Below the pieces are notes generated by a model. The model saw only the letters and a list, made by a program, of their open reading frames with translations, was not told the DNA's origin and made no database searches. A stretch of DNA of 64,000 nucleotides. Origin: Clostridia bacterium (GTDB lineage Bacteria > Bacillota > Clostridia > Oscillospirales > Acutalibacteraceae). The stretch lies in assembly GCA_017416345.1 (NCBI GenBank), contig JAFQCR010000024.1, positions 1 to 64,000 of the forward strand. The letters run 5' to 3'. How positions within the stretch are numbered: position 1 is the first letter of the stretch; each line of letters starts with the position of its first letter. Positions 16,407 through 24,803 of this stretch are shown here, piece after piece. The position numbers and the translations under genes are program-made.

Positions 16407-19400
16407 TTAGTTAGAAGCTGCAGGAATGTCGCTGTGGCTGTAGGCCGTTCCAAGCTCAAGGTATGTTACGTTGCCTTCTGCATCTTTGATGTAAGCGGCG
16501 ATCGACATATCAAGAGAGGTGAGGTCGGTCTTGCCGTCTGCGCTGGTCAGACCGGTAAGAACAGCCTGGTAATCATAGTAGCCATTGAGCTGCTTATAGA
16601 TAACGTGGGTCTCGTCGGCTGCGTTGTAAACAACACCGGAAACGGAACGGTCGGTAGCTACGGTGCCTGCGGCAACAGCAGCCTTGTACTCACCAACGGT
16701 TTCAACTCCCGCATTGTCAAGCAGAACCTTGGGCAGGATTACGAAACCGATCTCGGTAGCAGCGTTAACGGTGGAAGCCGAGAAACGTGAACGGAAGCGG
16801 ATACCTGCGGACTGATATTTACCGTTGTCTCCGGTTTCCTTTGCTTCACGTCTGGAAACAGCAAGGAAGTTTGCGTTGGGTTTTTCAAGATTACCGATCT
16901 CAACAAAGTTTACGGTGATCTTGAAAGCGCCGATCTTCTTATCAAAATCGGGATAGTCGGTGCTGAAGGAGTAGGTGAGACCGTCCTCGGTGTTGATTGC
17001 GATGTTCTCTACGCTGTAAGATACAGCTTTGCTGTCGATGTAATCCTTGTAGTTCATCTGAACCTTAACACCGTTAGCGGCAATTTCATAGCCCTCGTTG
17101 GGGGTTACGGTAAGAGTGCCGTTCAGATAGTCAACATCAACGCTACCCTTGGTCTCATCATAAGTAATGTAGTTGGGATCGTAGGAAACGGGAGTTACTA
17201 TAATGTAGTCAACGTAGACGTCACCCACGGGGATCATAACAGCAAGCTGAGACTTGTAGCTGCGGTCGGAGGCAGACTCTATTTTGTACATATTCTCGAC
17301 CTTGAAGGTTTCAGATGCGGTGACGAAGGTCTCGGTTGCAGAAGTGATGTCAAACATAGGAGAACTGGCACCGCTTCCGTTCAAGCCACAAGGATTAAAG
17401 TCTCCGATGGCGTTGCGGCACATAGCAATAGTACCGCCGGTTCTGGAATCAGCAGGAGCGGGGGTAACGACCTTGTAGCGGATATCAAACTTGTAGGTCA
17501 CATTCTCGAATACACGGATCCTGGAATCGTCATCCTTAAAGAGCGAGGTCTTATAAATGTTGTTGGATGTGGTGTAAAGGCGGAGGTAGGTGTTATCGTC
17601 GCTCAAAGCTTCGGTGTCGATAGCTTCGTCAACAACGACTTTAGTCTGACCACTGGTACCGCCGAGGTCTGTTCCGTTTGCAAGAGTGCCGTATATAGCT
17701 TCGCTGAAGTCAACCTTCATGCTTTCCTTGGCAACAAGTTTAGCGTTATACTGGAAGAAACCGCCCTCTTTTGCAATAAACGTATTGCCGGGGAGAGCAA
17801 TATCATCGGTGTTGATAGTGTGCTTAGAGCTATCGCTGATCTTTGCTCCGTTTATATAGTATCCTGCAAAGAAATGAGTGTCGGTATCGGCGTATGCGGG
17901 AAGCTCGACCTGAGTTCCGGTAGCTGCAAAGGTGTAGTTAGCTTCTGCACCGGGAGTATAAATTGCAGCGAAGGGAGTATTTTCATCAACCTTGGTGATG
18001 ATGATCTTTTCTATAGTTGCGGTATAGTTATGATCATCATTAGAGGAACGAACACCCATTGCGCAGGTTTCCCAGCCCTTGGAGCCGGCGGCACGTGTGA
18101 AGTGGTAAACGGCAGTACCGGATACGGCTTCATCAGCACTGGTCGAGAATGCAGGTGTTGCACCGACATCGATCTTGGTGTCACGACCGCCGCTCTGACC
18201 TGCAGAGGTTGCACCCATAAGGGTTAAGTTACGGTTTGCGGATGCTCCTTCAGTTTTAACAGCGCTTTCGGTAACGTCTGCAAAGTCAATGATAACTATA
18301 TATTCCTGTCCGTTGGCAAACTGATAGTAGTCATAACCGCCGCTTCCGCCGGTTGCAGGAGCATCGTAAGCAGGAAGCACAAATGCCATACCGGAGGAGT
18401 TATTAACGGTTACAGAACCGTCATTAAGAGTAGCAACATTTGAATGGTCCCAACCCTTTACAAGCTTGTTCATATTAAAGTTGTCAATAACAACTGCATC
18501 GTACTTGGCGTAAAGGGAAGTAGAGGTGGCGGGAACGACGTCGGTAAGAGTGGTAAGTGCAGTATCGGTGCACCATCCGTCAGACTCTTCGCCGAGATAA
18601 CCGTTGTCGGGGGAAACGGTGATGGATGAGCCTGCGTAGCCAACGCTGGCAGTCAATTTGCCGTTATCGTTGTAGGTAACAACGGAAGCATTCGGCATAC
18701 CGGAGTAACAAATGCTAACGTCAGCAATTTCAACCTTTGCACCGTTACCTTCAACAACAAGTCTTACATAACCTTTTGAAATACCACTGTTGTATGAGGG
18801 AATAATAGTAGAGTCAAAAGTTATCCAATCTGTTGTGGTGTTTGCCGCATGCTTGGTTCCAGCAGCGATGTATGTTGTTGAACTTGTGTTGTTATTACCG
18901 TTTTTCTGATATCCAACACCGACATATGTGCCGTTTGAGTTGGTGGTTCCAACAAGGACCCTATATTTAAACATGATCCTGTAAGATACGTTTGCACTGA
19001 AACTCATAGCAGTGTCTTTATCGAGCACAAATGCACGAGACTGGCAATAACTTGCATTGCCGACAGACAAGCCTGCACTGTGTGATGAAACAAGAACAAG
19101 ATTATCTTCATCAGAGAGATATGACGATTTCATACTCGAACCGAATTTGCCCCACAAACTGTGGTCATAATGCAGGGTCATATCTATGTTGTGGCTACCA
19201 TAAAGTCCGGTAGCATCGGTATCTTCGACTATAGTGAAGTTCTTGAAGTAACCGTCAATACCATTGTTATCAAAGAAGGTCATATAGATGTTGTTGAGGG
19301 TCTCTGCCAAAGCATCATCTTTATAGATCTCCGGAGGAGCGGCAAGGAAGGAAACAGCGGCGGTGTGCCACTTGCCGTCACCGATAAACTTCTTTGAATA

Positions 19401-19817
19401 ACCGGAGGTGGCTACATCTTCTACAGCCTTACGTCCTGCGGTACCGTCGGCAGCGTTGCCGGAATCCTTAAGTCCGTAATAAGGATAGAATTCAATACCG
19501 CCGCTGGTTGTAGAGTTGATGAGGTAGTCAAAAGTAATAGTGTAGTATTTACCTGCTTCAACTACAAAGGGAGCATCAAGGTTACTGGGGTCGGCAAGAC
19601 GGTAGTTGAATCGGCCGTGAGCTTTTTGAGCCTTGATAACGGTCTCGCCCGAACCGGCAGGGTCGGCCACATAACTGCCGATACCGTTACCGCTGTAAAG
19701 ACCAAAGTCCTGGGGCTTGGGTGCTTCGGTTGTTTCAGCAAATGCTACTGTGCAGAATGACACCAACATCAGCACAGAAAGCAGAACGCTGACAACCTTT
19801 TTGAATGAAGTTTTCAT
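16407..19817 (-). CDS. Large secreted multidomain protein with CBM-like and Listeria/Bacteroides-type repeat modules
   Basis: 1,136 aa from ATG 19817, which has AAGGAG ten bases upstream; an in-frame start 23 codons earlier lies in the leader. The signal peptide is MKTSFKK, a hydrophobic core, then cleavage near AFAE (about 28). The body shows several beta-sandwich modules (for example around 35-215, 220-375, 445-600 and 690-900) with phrases such as YYTITFDY and VYVDYIIV that recall carbohydrate-binding modules. They alternate with short modules of the FAGYYINGAKI kind, which resemble InlB-type repeats. The C-terminal 170 residues, with KYQSAGIRFRSRF and ATEIGFVILPK, form a separate module of unknown function. 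There is no LPXTG, NPQTN-type or dockerin signal. It may bind polysaccharide outside the cell; no enzyme domain was recognised. Confidence 0.75.
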   Translation of the reverse strand: MKTSFKKVVSVLLSVLMLVSFCTVAFAETTEAPKPQDFGLYSGNGIGSYVADPAGSGETVIKAQKAHGRFNYRLADPSNLDAPFVVEAGKYYTITFDYLINSTTSGGIEFYPYYGLKDSGNAADGTAGRKAVEDVATSGYSKKFIGDGKWHTAAVSFLAAPPEIYKDDALAETLNNIYMTFFDNNGIDGYFKNFTIVEDTDATGLYGSHNIDMTLHYDHSLWGKFGSSMKSSYLSDEDNLVLVSSHSAGLSVGNASYCQSRAFVLDKDTAMSFSANVSYRIMFKYRVLVGTTNSNGTYVGVGYQKNGNNNTSSTTYIAAGTKHAANTTTDWITFDSTIIPSYNSGISKGYVRLVVEGNGAKVEIADVSICYSGMPNASVVTYNDNGKLTASVGYAGSSITVSPDNGYLGEESDGWCTDTALTTLTDVVPATSTSLYAKYDAVVIDNFNMNKLVKGWDHSNVATLNDGSVTVNNSSGMAFVLPAYDAPATGGSGGYDYYQFANGQEYIVIIDFADVTESAVKTEGASANRNLTLMGATSAGQSGGRDTKIDVGATPAFSTSADEAVSGTAVYHFTRAAGSKGWETCAMGVRSSNDDHNYTATIEKIIITKVDENTPFAAIYTPGAEANYTFAATGTQVELPAYADTDTHFFAGYYINGAKISDSSKHTINTDDIALPGNTFIAKEGGFFQYNAKLVAKESMKVDFSEAIYGTLANGTDLGGTSGQTKVVVDEAIDTEALSDDNTYLRLYTTSNNIYKTSLFKDDDSRIRVFENVTYKFDIRYKVVTPAPADSRTGGTIAMCRNAIGDFNPCGLNGSGASSPMFDITSATETFVTASETFKVENMYKIESASDRSYKSQLAVMIPVGDVYVDYIIVTPVSYDPNYITYDETKGSVDVDYLNGTLTVTPNEGYEIAANGVKVQMNYKDYIDSKAVSYSVENIAINTEDGLTYSFSTDYPDFDKKIGAFKITVNFVEIGNLEKPNANFLAVSRREAKETGDNGKYQSAGIRFRSRFSASTVNAATEIGFVILPKVLLDNAGVETVGEYKAAVAAGTVATDRSVSGVVYNAADETHVIYKQLNGYYDYQAVLTGLTSADGKTDLTSLDMSIAAYIKDAEGNVTYLELGTAYSHSDIPAASN

Positions 19818-19888
19818 AAAAGTATTTCTCCTTCTCAAAATGATATTCCCAAAAGGGTATATGTATATAATTATACTTTTACACAATG

Positions 19889-19917
19889 ATTTTACTACAT
19901 ATAAAATCGAGTTTCAA
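19889..19917 (-). promoter_or_regulatory. Promoter of the large secreted protein
   Basis: On the minus strand, TTGAAA (19917-19912), 17 bases and TAAAAT (19894-19889). The leader is about 65 bases. Confidence 0.65.
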
Positions 19918-20039
19918 GTACAAAAAATGTTAAAAAGTATCGAAAATGCAAAATCGGCGCAATCAACAAAATTTAGGTGAGCTAAATGTACAATATCGCT
20001 AAATATCAAGCGACGTTTTGAAGCGATCTGATCTTACGG

Positions 20040-20070
20040 TAAAAAAATCCCACGGAACAAACCGTGGGAT
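20040..20070 (-). terminator. Terminator of the desulfurase-to-COG2426 operon
   Basis: ATCCCACGG (20047-20055) pairs with CCGTGGGAT (20062-20070). On the minus strand the hairpin is followed by seven T's. Confidence 0.93.
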
Positions 20071-20093
20071 AATTTCTCTTTTTATTCTGTTTA

Positions 20094-20600
20094 TCAGAAG
20101 CTGAAGCCGAAAAGTTGAGCGCAAAGGTCGGGCAGGGCATAGGCAACCAAGAGCATTATCACGCCTGCTGTGATAACTCCCAGAAAAATAATCGGGAAGG
20201 AGCGTTTCATTCTGATATCAAGCAGGGTGGCCGCCAAGGCGCCCATCCAGGCGCCGGTGCCCGGCAACGGGATCGCAACAAACGAAAACAGACCGATAAA
20301 CCTGCCTTTATTTATAAGGCTGCCCTTCTGACCTGCTTTTTCCTCAAGGTAGGGTATCATTTTCCTAAAGCCCGGAACCTTTCGCAAAAACTTGAAGATC
20401 TGTTTAATGAAAAGCAAAATAATGGGCATCGGAAGCATATTTCCGATAACACATATCGGGAATGCGATATACCATTCCACACCAAGCAGAGCGGCAGCAA
20501 CAAGACCGCCTCTTAATTCAAGGATGGGCAAAAGCGAAATAAAAAACACAATTAACTCGGGCGGAAGCGATTTGAACGCCTCCAAAACCTTCTCTACCAT
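20094..20600 (-). CDS. COG2426 small membrane protein (putative small multidrug export family)
   Basis: 168 aa with about four membrane helices. The pattern LPILELRGGLVAAALLG near the start and AIPLPGTGAWMGALAATLL in the middle are typical of the family named small multidrug export protein (COG2426). Re-entrant PxPGTG motifs are shared with the DedA/VTT group. Transport activity has not been established for the family as far as I know, so the name is cautious. It is the last gene of the minus-strand operon, 12 bases after the SpoIID protein. Confidence 0.8.
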   Translation of the reverse strand: MVEKVLEAFKSLPPELIVFFISLLPILELRGGLVAAALLGVEWYIAFPICVIGNMLPMPIILLFIKQIFKFLRKVPGFRKMIPYLEEKAGQKGSLINKGRFIGLFSFVAIPLPGTGAWMGALAATLLDIRMKRSFPIIFLGVITAGVIMLLVAYALPDLCAQLFGFSF

Positions 20601-20612
20601 TTAAGCACCTCA

Positions 20613-23546
20613 TTAGTTCTTTATCAGAGTGGTACCGGGGAAGAAATGCAACAGCAGATCCTCGTGGGTCCAACCTTGGTTTGCGTAGGCCTTTGCGCCT
20701 CGCTGACTGAATCCGACACCGTGTCCATATCCCTTGCAGGTAACGGTGAAGGTGTCTTTTTCTTCGTCATACACTATCTCATAAGCGGTGGAACGAATAG
20801 CAGCAACACCTGTATTTGACTTTGCAAGCAGGGTCTCACGCAGGTAACGGCCGTTATATTCCTTGCCGCCGATGCTGATCTTAAGGCAGTAAAGACCGTT
20901 GGCATCGTATTTTGTAGGCTTAAGCCAATCGGCCTTGGGCATCTCGCTTACGTCAATGCCGCAGGACTTGCTGATAATAGCCTTGATCTGCTCGGCAGAA
21001 TAGGTGGTGCTGGTCTTGAAATCCTTAAGCGATTCATCGACCGAGCAATCAACACTCTGCAGATAAGGATATGCAGTTCCGCCCCAGATATCCTGGTAAC
21101 AGGCCGTTTTGCCTGCCGAATAGGCATAGCAATAGGTCTTGGCCAGCGTGTTGCCGTACATCAGCACCATACCCTTTGCCGCTGTTGCATACTGGATCGC
21201 CTGCGGTGTGGGGTGGGGGTCAAGTGCGTTGCTGGGCGGCTTGGCAGGATTACGTGCGCCGTTGTTGATAAGCCAATTGTATTTTACCACCGACTGGGCA
21301 ATAAGTGCTTCGGGTGGGTCGATAGTGGGGCTCATTTCATCCTCAATTATCATTGCAACGATGTTGACGGCGCTGCCCGTGTATTTTATGCCGGTCGCAT
21401 TATCAATGATCGAAAGCTCGATATCCCAGGTGTAAATGGGGTCAACATTGGGCTTCGGTTCGGATGAAGCAGAACCCGAAGAAGTGTTTCCCGAAGATGC
21501 GGCAGAGGATGCTTCCGATGAAGAAGCGGCCGAAGAACTGCTGCCGGGGTTGGAGCTCGAGCTGTTATTCGTGGAGGTATCGGCCGAGGAAGAGGGCTGA
21601 GCCGAGGTTATATCCGACGAGGTCGACGATGATGCTGATGACGGGTTTGTGGTCGTGCCCTGAGATGCCGTTACCGATGAAATGTTGGAAGAAACGGTGG
21701 TCGAAACATCCGACGATGATGTGACCGTCGAAGAATTCTGTGAAGAAGTGACCGACTGTGTTTCAGAGGAAACATTTGAAGAAGTGATATTAGAAGGCGA
21801 TTCCGACGAGGTGTCGGAGGGGGTGACGGTTGAAGATGTATTTGACGAAGCGGTCGATTCGGTCGACGAGGTGTCGCTCACCACGGGAGGGGGAGGCAGA
21901 ATGATGTCGGACGAATCACCGTGATAGTCGTTATCACCCTCGGCATCACCTATGGTTGGCTCGGTCGAGGTGAGGTCGGAACTTGTTTGCTCGGAGGATA
22001 TGTCCGAGCTCGTGTCCGACGAATCGCTGCTGTTGACGGTCTGGTCAGAAAATTCAAGCACACGCACCGAGGTCAGATATGCTACGGCAATGTAGCTTTC
22101 GGTGGGGGTTACGCCGATTAGCAGCATCAGCTTTTCTTTGCCGAAAAACTCGTGGTCAAACTGCTTTAAGGACAGTCCCTTTAAAGCGGTGAGATGCTCG
22201 GCGTATTGCTCATCGCCGTCAAAAACGGTATTTTTATAATCGTAACCGTTAGCCGAAGAATCGGTAAAGACCGAGAATATCTGCCAGTTAGTCATAAAAC
22301 GTGCATCCGAAGCAGTAAACGCAGAGCCGAGTAAGTCTTCGGGCGATGAGGGGATCGCAGACAGGCCGAAAAGCAGGCCTTCGGTATCGGCGTTTCCGTA
22401 AATTAATGCGTTTTCGGCCGATGCGGTGACCGACATATTGGTCTTGCTGAAAAGTGTACCTCTGGGGTCACTCGTACCGTCCGGCAGGGTGGTGAGGTAG
22501 GTGCCGTTATTGGTGTCGGCAACGCTGAAAACGGGGTGGTCAACGCTCAAGGCATCGGCCTTTAACCAAGTGAAGACCGAGGCGTTGTGCTGTTGGACCT
22601 TTTGAAATCCCGTTGAGATATCCTCACCGTGAGAGGTGTAGATATTATGGAATTTTTCATAAAAATCGATGCCTTTGCCGATGAACTTATGACCTAAAAA
22701 GGCGTAGCCTACGGTCATCAGCACGATAAGCAACGACAGAATGATACACCAAACACGAATTGCTCGGCGCTTTCTGCGAGAATAGTTCTTTTCTATTGCA
22801 TAGCAAGGCTTGTCCTCATCATCGGGGTCGGCGGTATCAAGCTCGGCATCCTCAAAAATGAGAGGAACGTTAAAATCATCAATATCGATCTCAACGGTCT
22901 GACCGAGTATTCCCGGGGAGGGCTCATTTTCCGAAGAAGGCGACTCAATAACGGGCGCTTCAGCGTCAGAGTCGCTGTTTTCGGGGGATCCGCTCGACAC
23001 ATCGGTGAATGCGGTCGGTGATTCATCCGCCTTTTTGGGTTCTTCTCGGTTGCCGTCTTTGTTTTGTGCGGCATAAGGACGGTTGAAAACGTTGTGATGC
23101 TCGGCTATGTAGTCTCCGAGGTACTCCTTGGCTATCTGCAGCCTTAACTCACGGTCATCGGTAAGACTTATTATGGTCTGTGGTCCGTGCTCGATGAGAA
23201 AACCGCAAAATTCACGGCTTTTAAGCTTCAAAAGTCGGGAATCCTTGGGTAAAATGTGCTTGGCGTCGGTAATGATACCTTCTTTTCCGTAATTCGGAAT
23301 AACACACTTCTGCCCGATGGAACGTGCAAGGAAGCCCGGAATATTTTCCCCCTCGCCGTAGCCGCCGACAACGAGTATTATCTCGCTTCGTTTTACGGCT
23401 CTTTTGAGGTTGTGGAAAAAGGATCTCAGATCATTGCAGGAGGAATTGAGCAGTCGCAACGGATATTCGCCGTACAATTGCATTTCCAGGGTGACGTCTA
23501 TCGGTGTTTTGTAATAAATCACGTCGATTCGGATGTCTTTAGACAT
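20613..23546 (-). CDS. SpoIID-domain membrane protein with CinA-like and degenerate sortase-like domains
   Basis: 977 aa, far longer than plain SpoIID (about 340). Residues 1-155 look like a degenerate CinA/MoCF domain (IILVVGGYGEGEN, ILPKDSRLL, QTIISLTDDRE). 156-255 is acidic and disordered, and 263-285 is a membrane helix. 300-500 aligns by eye with the neighbouring class B sortase: Trp327, PVF 338-340, and the YGNADTEGLLFG run at 383-394. However, the sortase His is Asn385, the Cys position is about Val479 and the Arg about Tyr485. 505-690 is a Ser/Thr/Ala-rich linker. About 700-977 is SpoIID: MIIEDEMSP keeps the Glu of this lytic transglycosylase family, and GYGHGVGFSQRGA is the C-terminal mark. 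GAAAGGAGG precedes the ATG. It probably acts at the cell surface on peptidoglycan; a sporulation role is not proven. Confidence 0.85.
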   Translation of the reverse strand: MSKDIRIDVIYYKTPIDVTLEMQLYGEYPLRLLNSSCNDLRSFFHNLKRAVKRSEIILVVGGYGEGENIPGFLARSIGQKCVIPNYGKEGIITDAKHILPKDSRLLKLKSREFCGFLIEHGPQTIISLTDDRELRLQIAKEYLGDYIAEHHNVFNRPYAAQNKDGNREEPKKADESPTAFTDVSSGSPENSDSDAEAPVIESPSSENEPSPGILGQTVEIDIDDFNVPLIFEDAELDTADPDDEDKPCYAIEKNYSRRKRRAIRVWCIILSLLIVLMTVGYAFLGHKFIGKGIDFYEKFHNIYTSHGEDISTGFQKVQQHNASVFTWLKADALSVDHPVFSVADTNNGTYLTTLPDGTSDPRGTLFSKTNMSVTASAENALIYGNADTEGLLFGLSAIPSSPEDLLGSAFTASDARFMTNWQIFSVFTDSSANGYDYKNTVFDGDEQYAEHLTALKGLSLKQFDHEFFGKEKLMLLIGVTPTESYIAVAYLTSVRVLEFSDQTVNSSDSSDTSSDISSEQTSSDLTSTEPTIGDAEGDNDYHGDSSDIILPPPPVVSDTSSTESTASSNTSSTVTPSDTSSESPSNITSSNVSSETQSVTSSQNSSTVTSSSDVSTTVSSNISSVTASQGTTTNPSSASSSTSSDITSAQPSSSADTSTNNSSSSNPGSSSSAASSSEASSAASSGNTSSGSASSEPKPNVDPIYTWDIELSIIDNATGIKYTGSAVNIVAMIIEDEMSPTIDPPEALIAQSVVKYNWLINNGARNPAKPPSNALDPHPTPQAIQYATAAKGMVLMYGNTLAKTYCYAYSAGKTACYQDIWGGTAYPYLQSVDCSVDESLKDFKTSTTYSAEQIKAIISKSCGIDVSEMPKADWLKPTKYDANGLYCLKISIGGKEYNGRYLRETLLAKSNTGVAAIRSTAYEIVYDEEKDTFTVTCKGYGHGVGFSQRGAKAYANQGWTHEDLLLHFFPGTTLIKN

Positions 23547-23578
23547 AAAATTCCTCCTTTCAAAATTTATGTTAAGAA

Positions 23579-24790
23579 TTACTTGCTGGTGTTTTCCTTT
23601 TTGGTCTCCTCGGAGCTTACAGCATCGCTCGATTCAAGCTTGGGGATGGGGAGACGTTTTTTCTCGTAGTACTGCTTGGAATAGATAACATCAGAGTTGG
23701 CTGCGGCAGTTGCGGTGTCGACCTCGGCACTTTCACCGTCACGCACCAAACGTCCCAAAATGACAAATCTTGCGTTTTCATAATCGTAACAGCAGGTCGA
23801 AAGGGTGATTATCTCATCCTCGGTGTTGACGTCAACGGTGGTGTCAAACAAACTGCGGTCACGGCTGTGCTGTACCCAGCTCATAAAGTCGTCATCGTTG
23901 GTGAAATCGGTACGGTAAGCCGAATAGGTGTAACCAAAGGTGTCGTCCTCGGCATCGTTGACCACCATTATGGCAAAGATCTTGTACTGACGCTGTTCAT
24001 AAAGTGAATCAAACTGAATAAGCGGATTCTTTTTGTAAAAATCGATACTGCGGTATTCGTCCAGCGTTCCGAACATGGCACCGTAGCGCATATTATGACC
24101 GTAGATTATCTGGTTACGGGTGAGCGCCTTGGGGTCGATCTTGCAACGGTAGTCAAGGAACAGAGCACCGTAGCTGTTGTAGGCCTTGTCCATATCGTGG
24201 TCGACATAGAATTGGTTGTTATCGGTCTGGAAAACGGGGTTGTTTACCTCGGTGTTGCTGATGGATATCCAGCCGATGATATCGGGATTGATGGCCTTAA
24301 GGCTGTCAAACTTTGAAAACTGATTGTCCTCATTACGTGTATAGTCGTCACGGTTGAGCTCGTAGTTGTTGCGGACGTTTTCGATCTTACCGTCCTGCAC
24401 GCTGAGATCACCGAAATAAACGGCAAGATATGTTCCCGAAACAATGAGAGCGATAGCGGCAAAAATTGCAGCGATCTTGATTATAACCGTCTTTCTGTCG
24501 TCAGAACGCACGGGGAATATTTTTTTGAAGATCCGCACGAAAATGTTAGCCTTTTTAACCGAATTACTGTCACTTACTGTCACGGAAGGCACGATATCAT
24601 TTGCTGGTGTTTCGGTATCCTCTAAAACAACAGCCTCATCAACCGAAACAATAGGCTCGGTTGCAGGCTCTTCGTTGTTCACAAGAGCATTATCGGCCTC
24701 GACCTGTGCCTCGGCTTCATTCTTGGCTTTATTGTAGGCTAATATCTCCTCATCGGGGACATACATGGTCTTTTTCTTTTCTCTGCTCAT
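23579..24790 (-). CDS. srtB: Class B sortase
   Basis: 403 aa transpeptidase anchored by one membrane helix (about 101-122), with a long acidic cytoplasmic N-terminus (1-95) that is unusual for sortases. The catalytic residues are in place: His232 in IIYGHNM, Cys333 in TLSTC and Arg341 in ARFVILGR. Class B enzymes attach particular proteins to peptidoglycan or pilin. A Ser/Glu/Lys-rich tail follows the catalytic domain. No substrate with a sorting signal lies in the window. It is between cinA and the SpoIID chimera in the operon, and that chimera carries a related but dead domain. Confidence 0.93.
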   Translation of the reverse strand: MSREKKKTMYVPDEEILAYNKAKNEAEAQVEADNALVNNEEPATEPIVSVDEAVVLEDTETPANDIVPSVTVSDSNSVKKANIFVRIFKKIFPVRSDDRKTVIIKIAAIFAAIALIVSGTYLAVYFGDLSVQDGKIENVRNNYELNRDDYTRNEDNQFSKFDSLKAINPDIIGWISISNTEVNNPVFQTDNNQFYVDHDMDKAYNSYGALFLDYRCKIDPKALTRNQIIYGHNMRYGAMFGTLDEYRSIDFYKKNPLIQFDSLYEQRQYKIFAIMVVNDAEDDTFGYTYSAYRTDFTNDDDFMSWVQHSRDRSLFDTTVDVNTEDEIITLSTCCYDYENARFVILGRLVRDGESAEVDTATAAANSDVIYSKQYYEKKRLPIPKLESSDAVSSEETKKENTSK

Positions 24791-24803
24791 AAATAATCTC
24801 CGT

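Noticed and set aside
20613-21000. Sorting signal on the SpoIID chimera or the large secreted protein for the class B sortase
   Set aside because: Neither C-terminus has an LPXTG/NPQTN-like motif with a hydrophobic stretch and basic tail.
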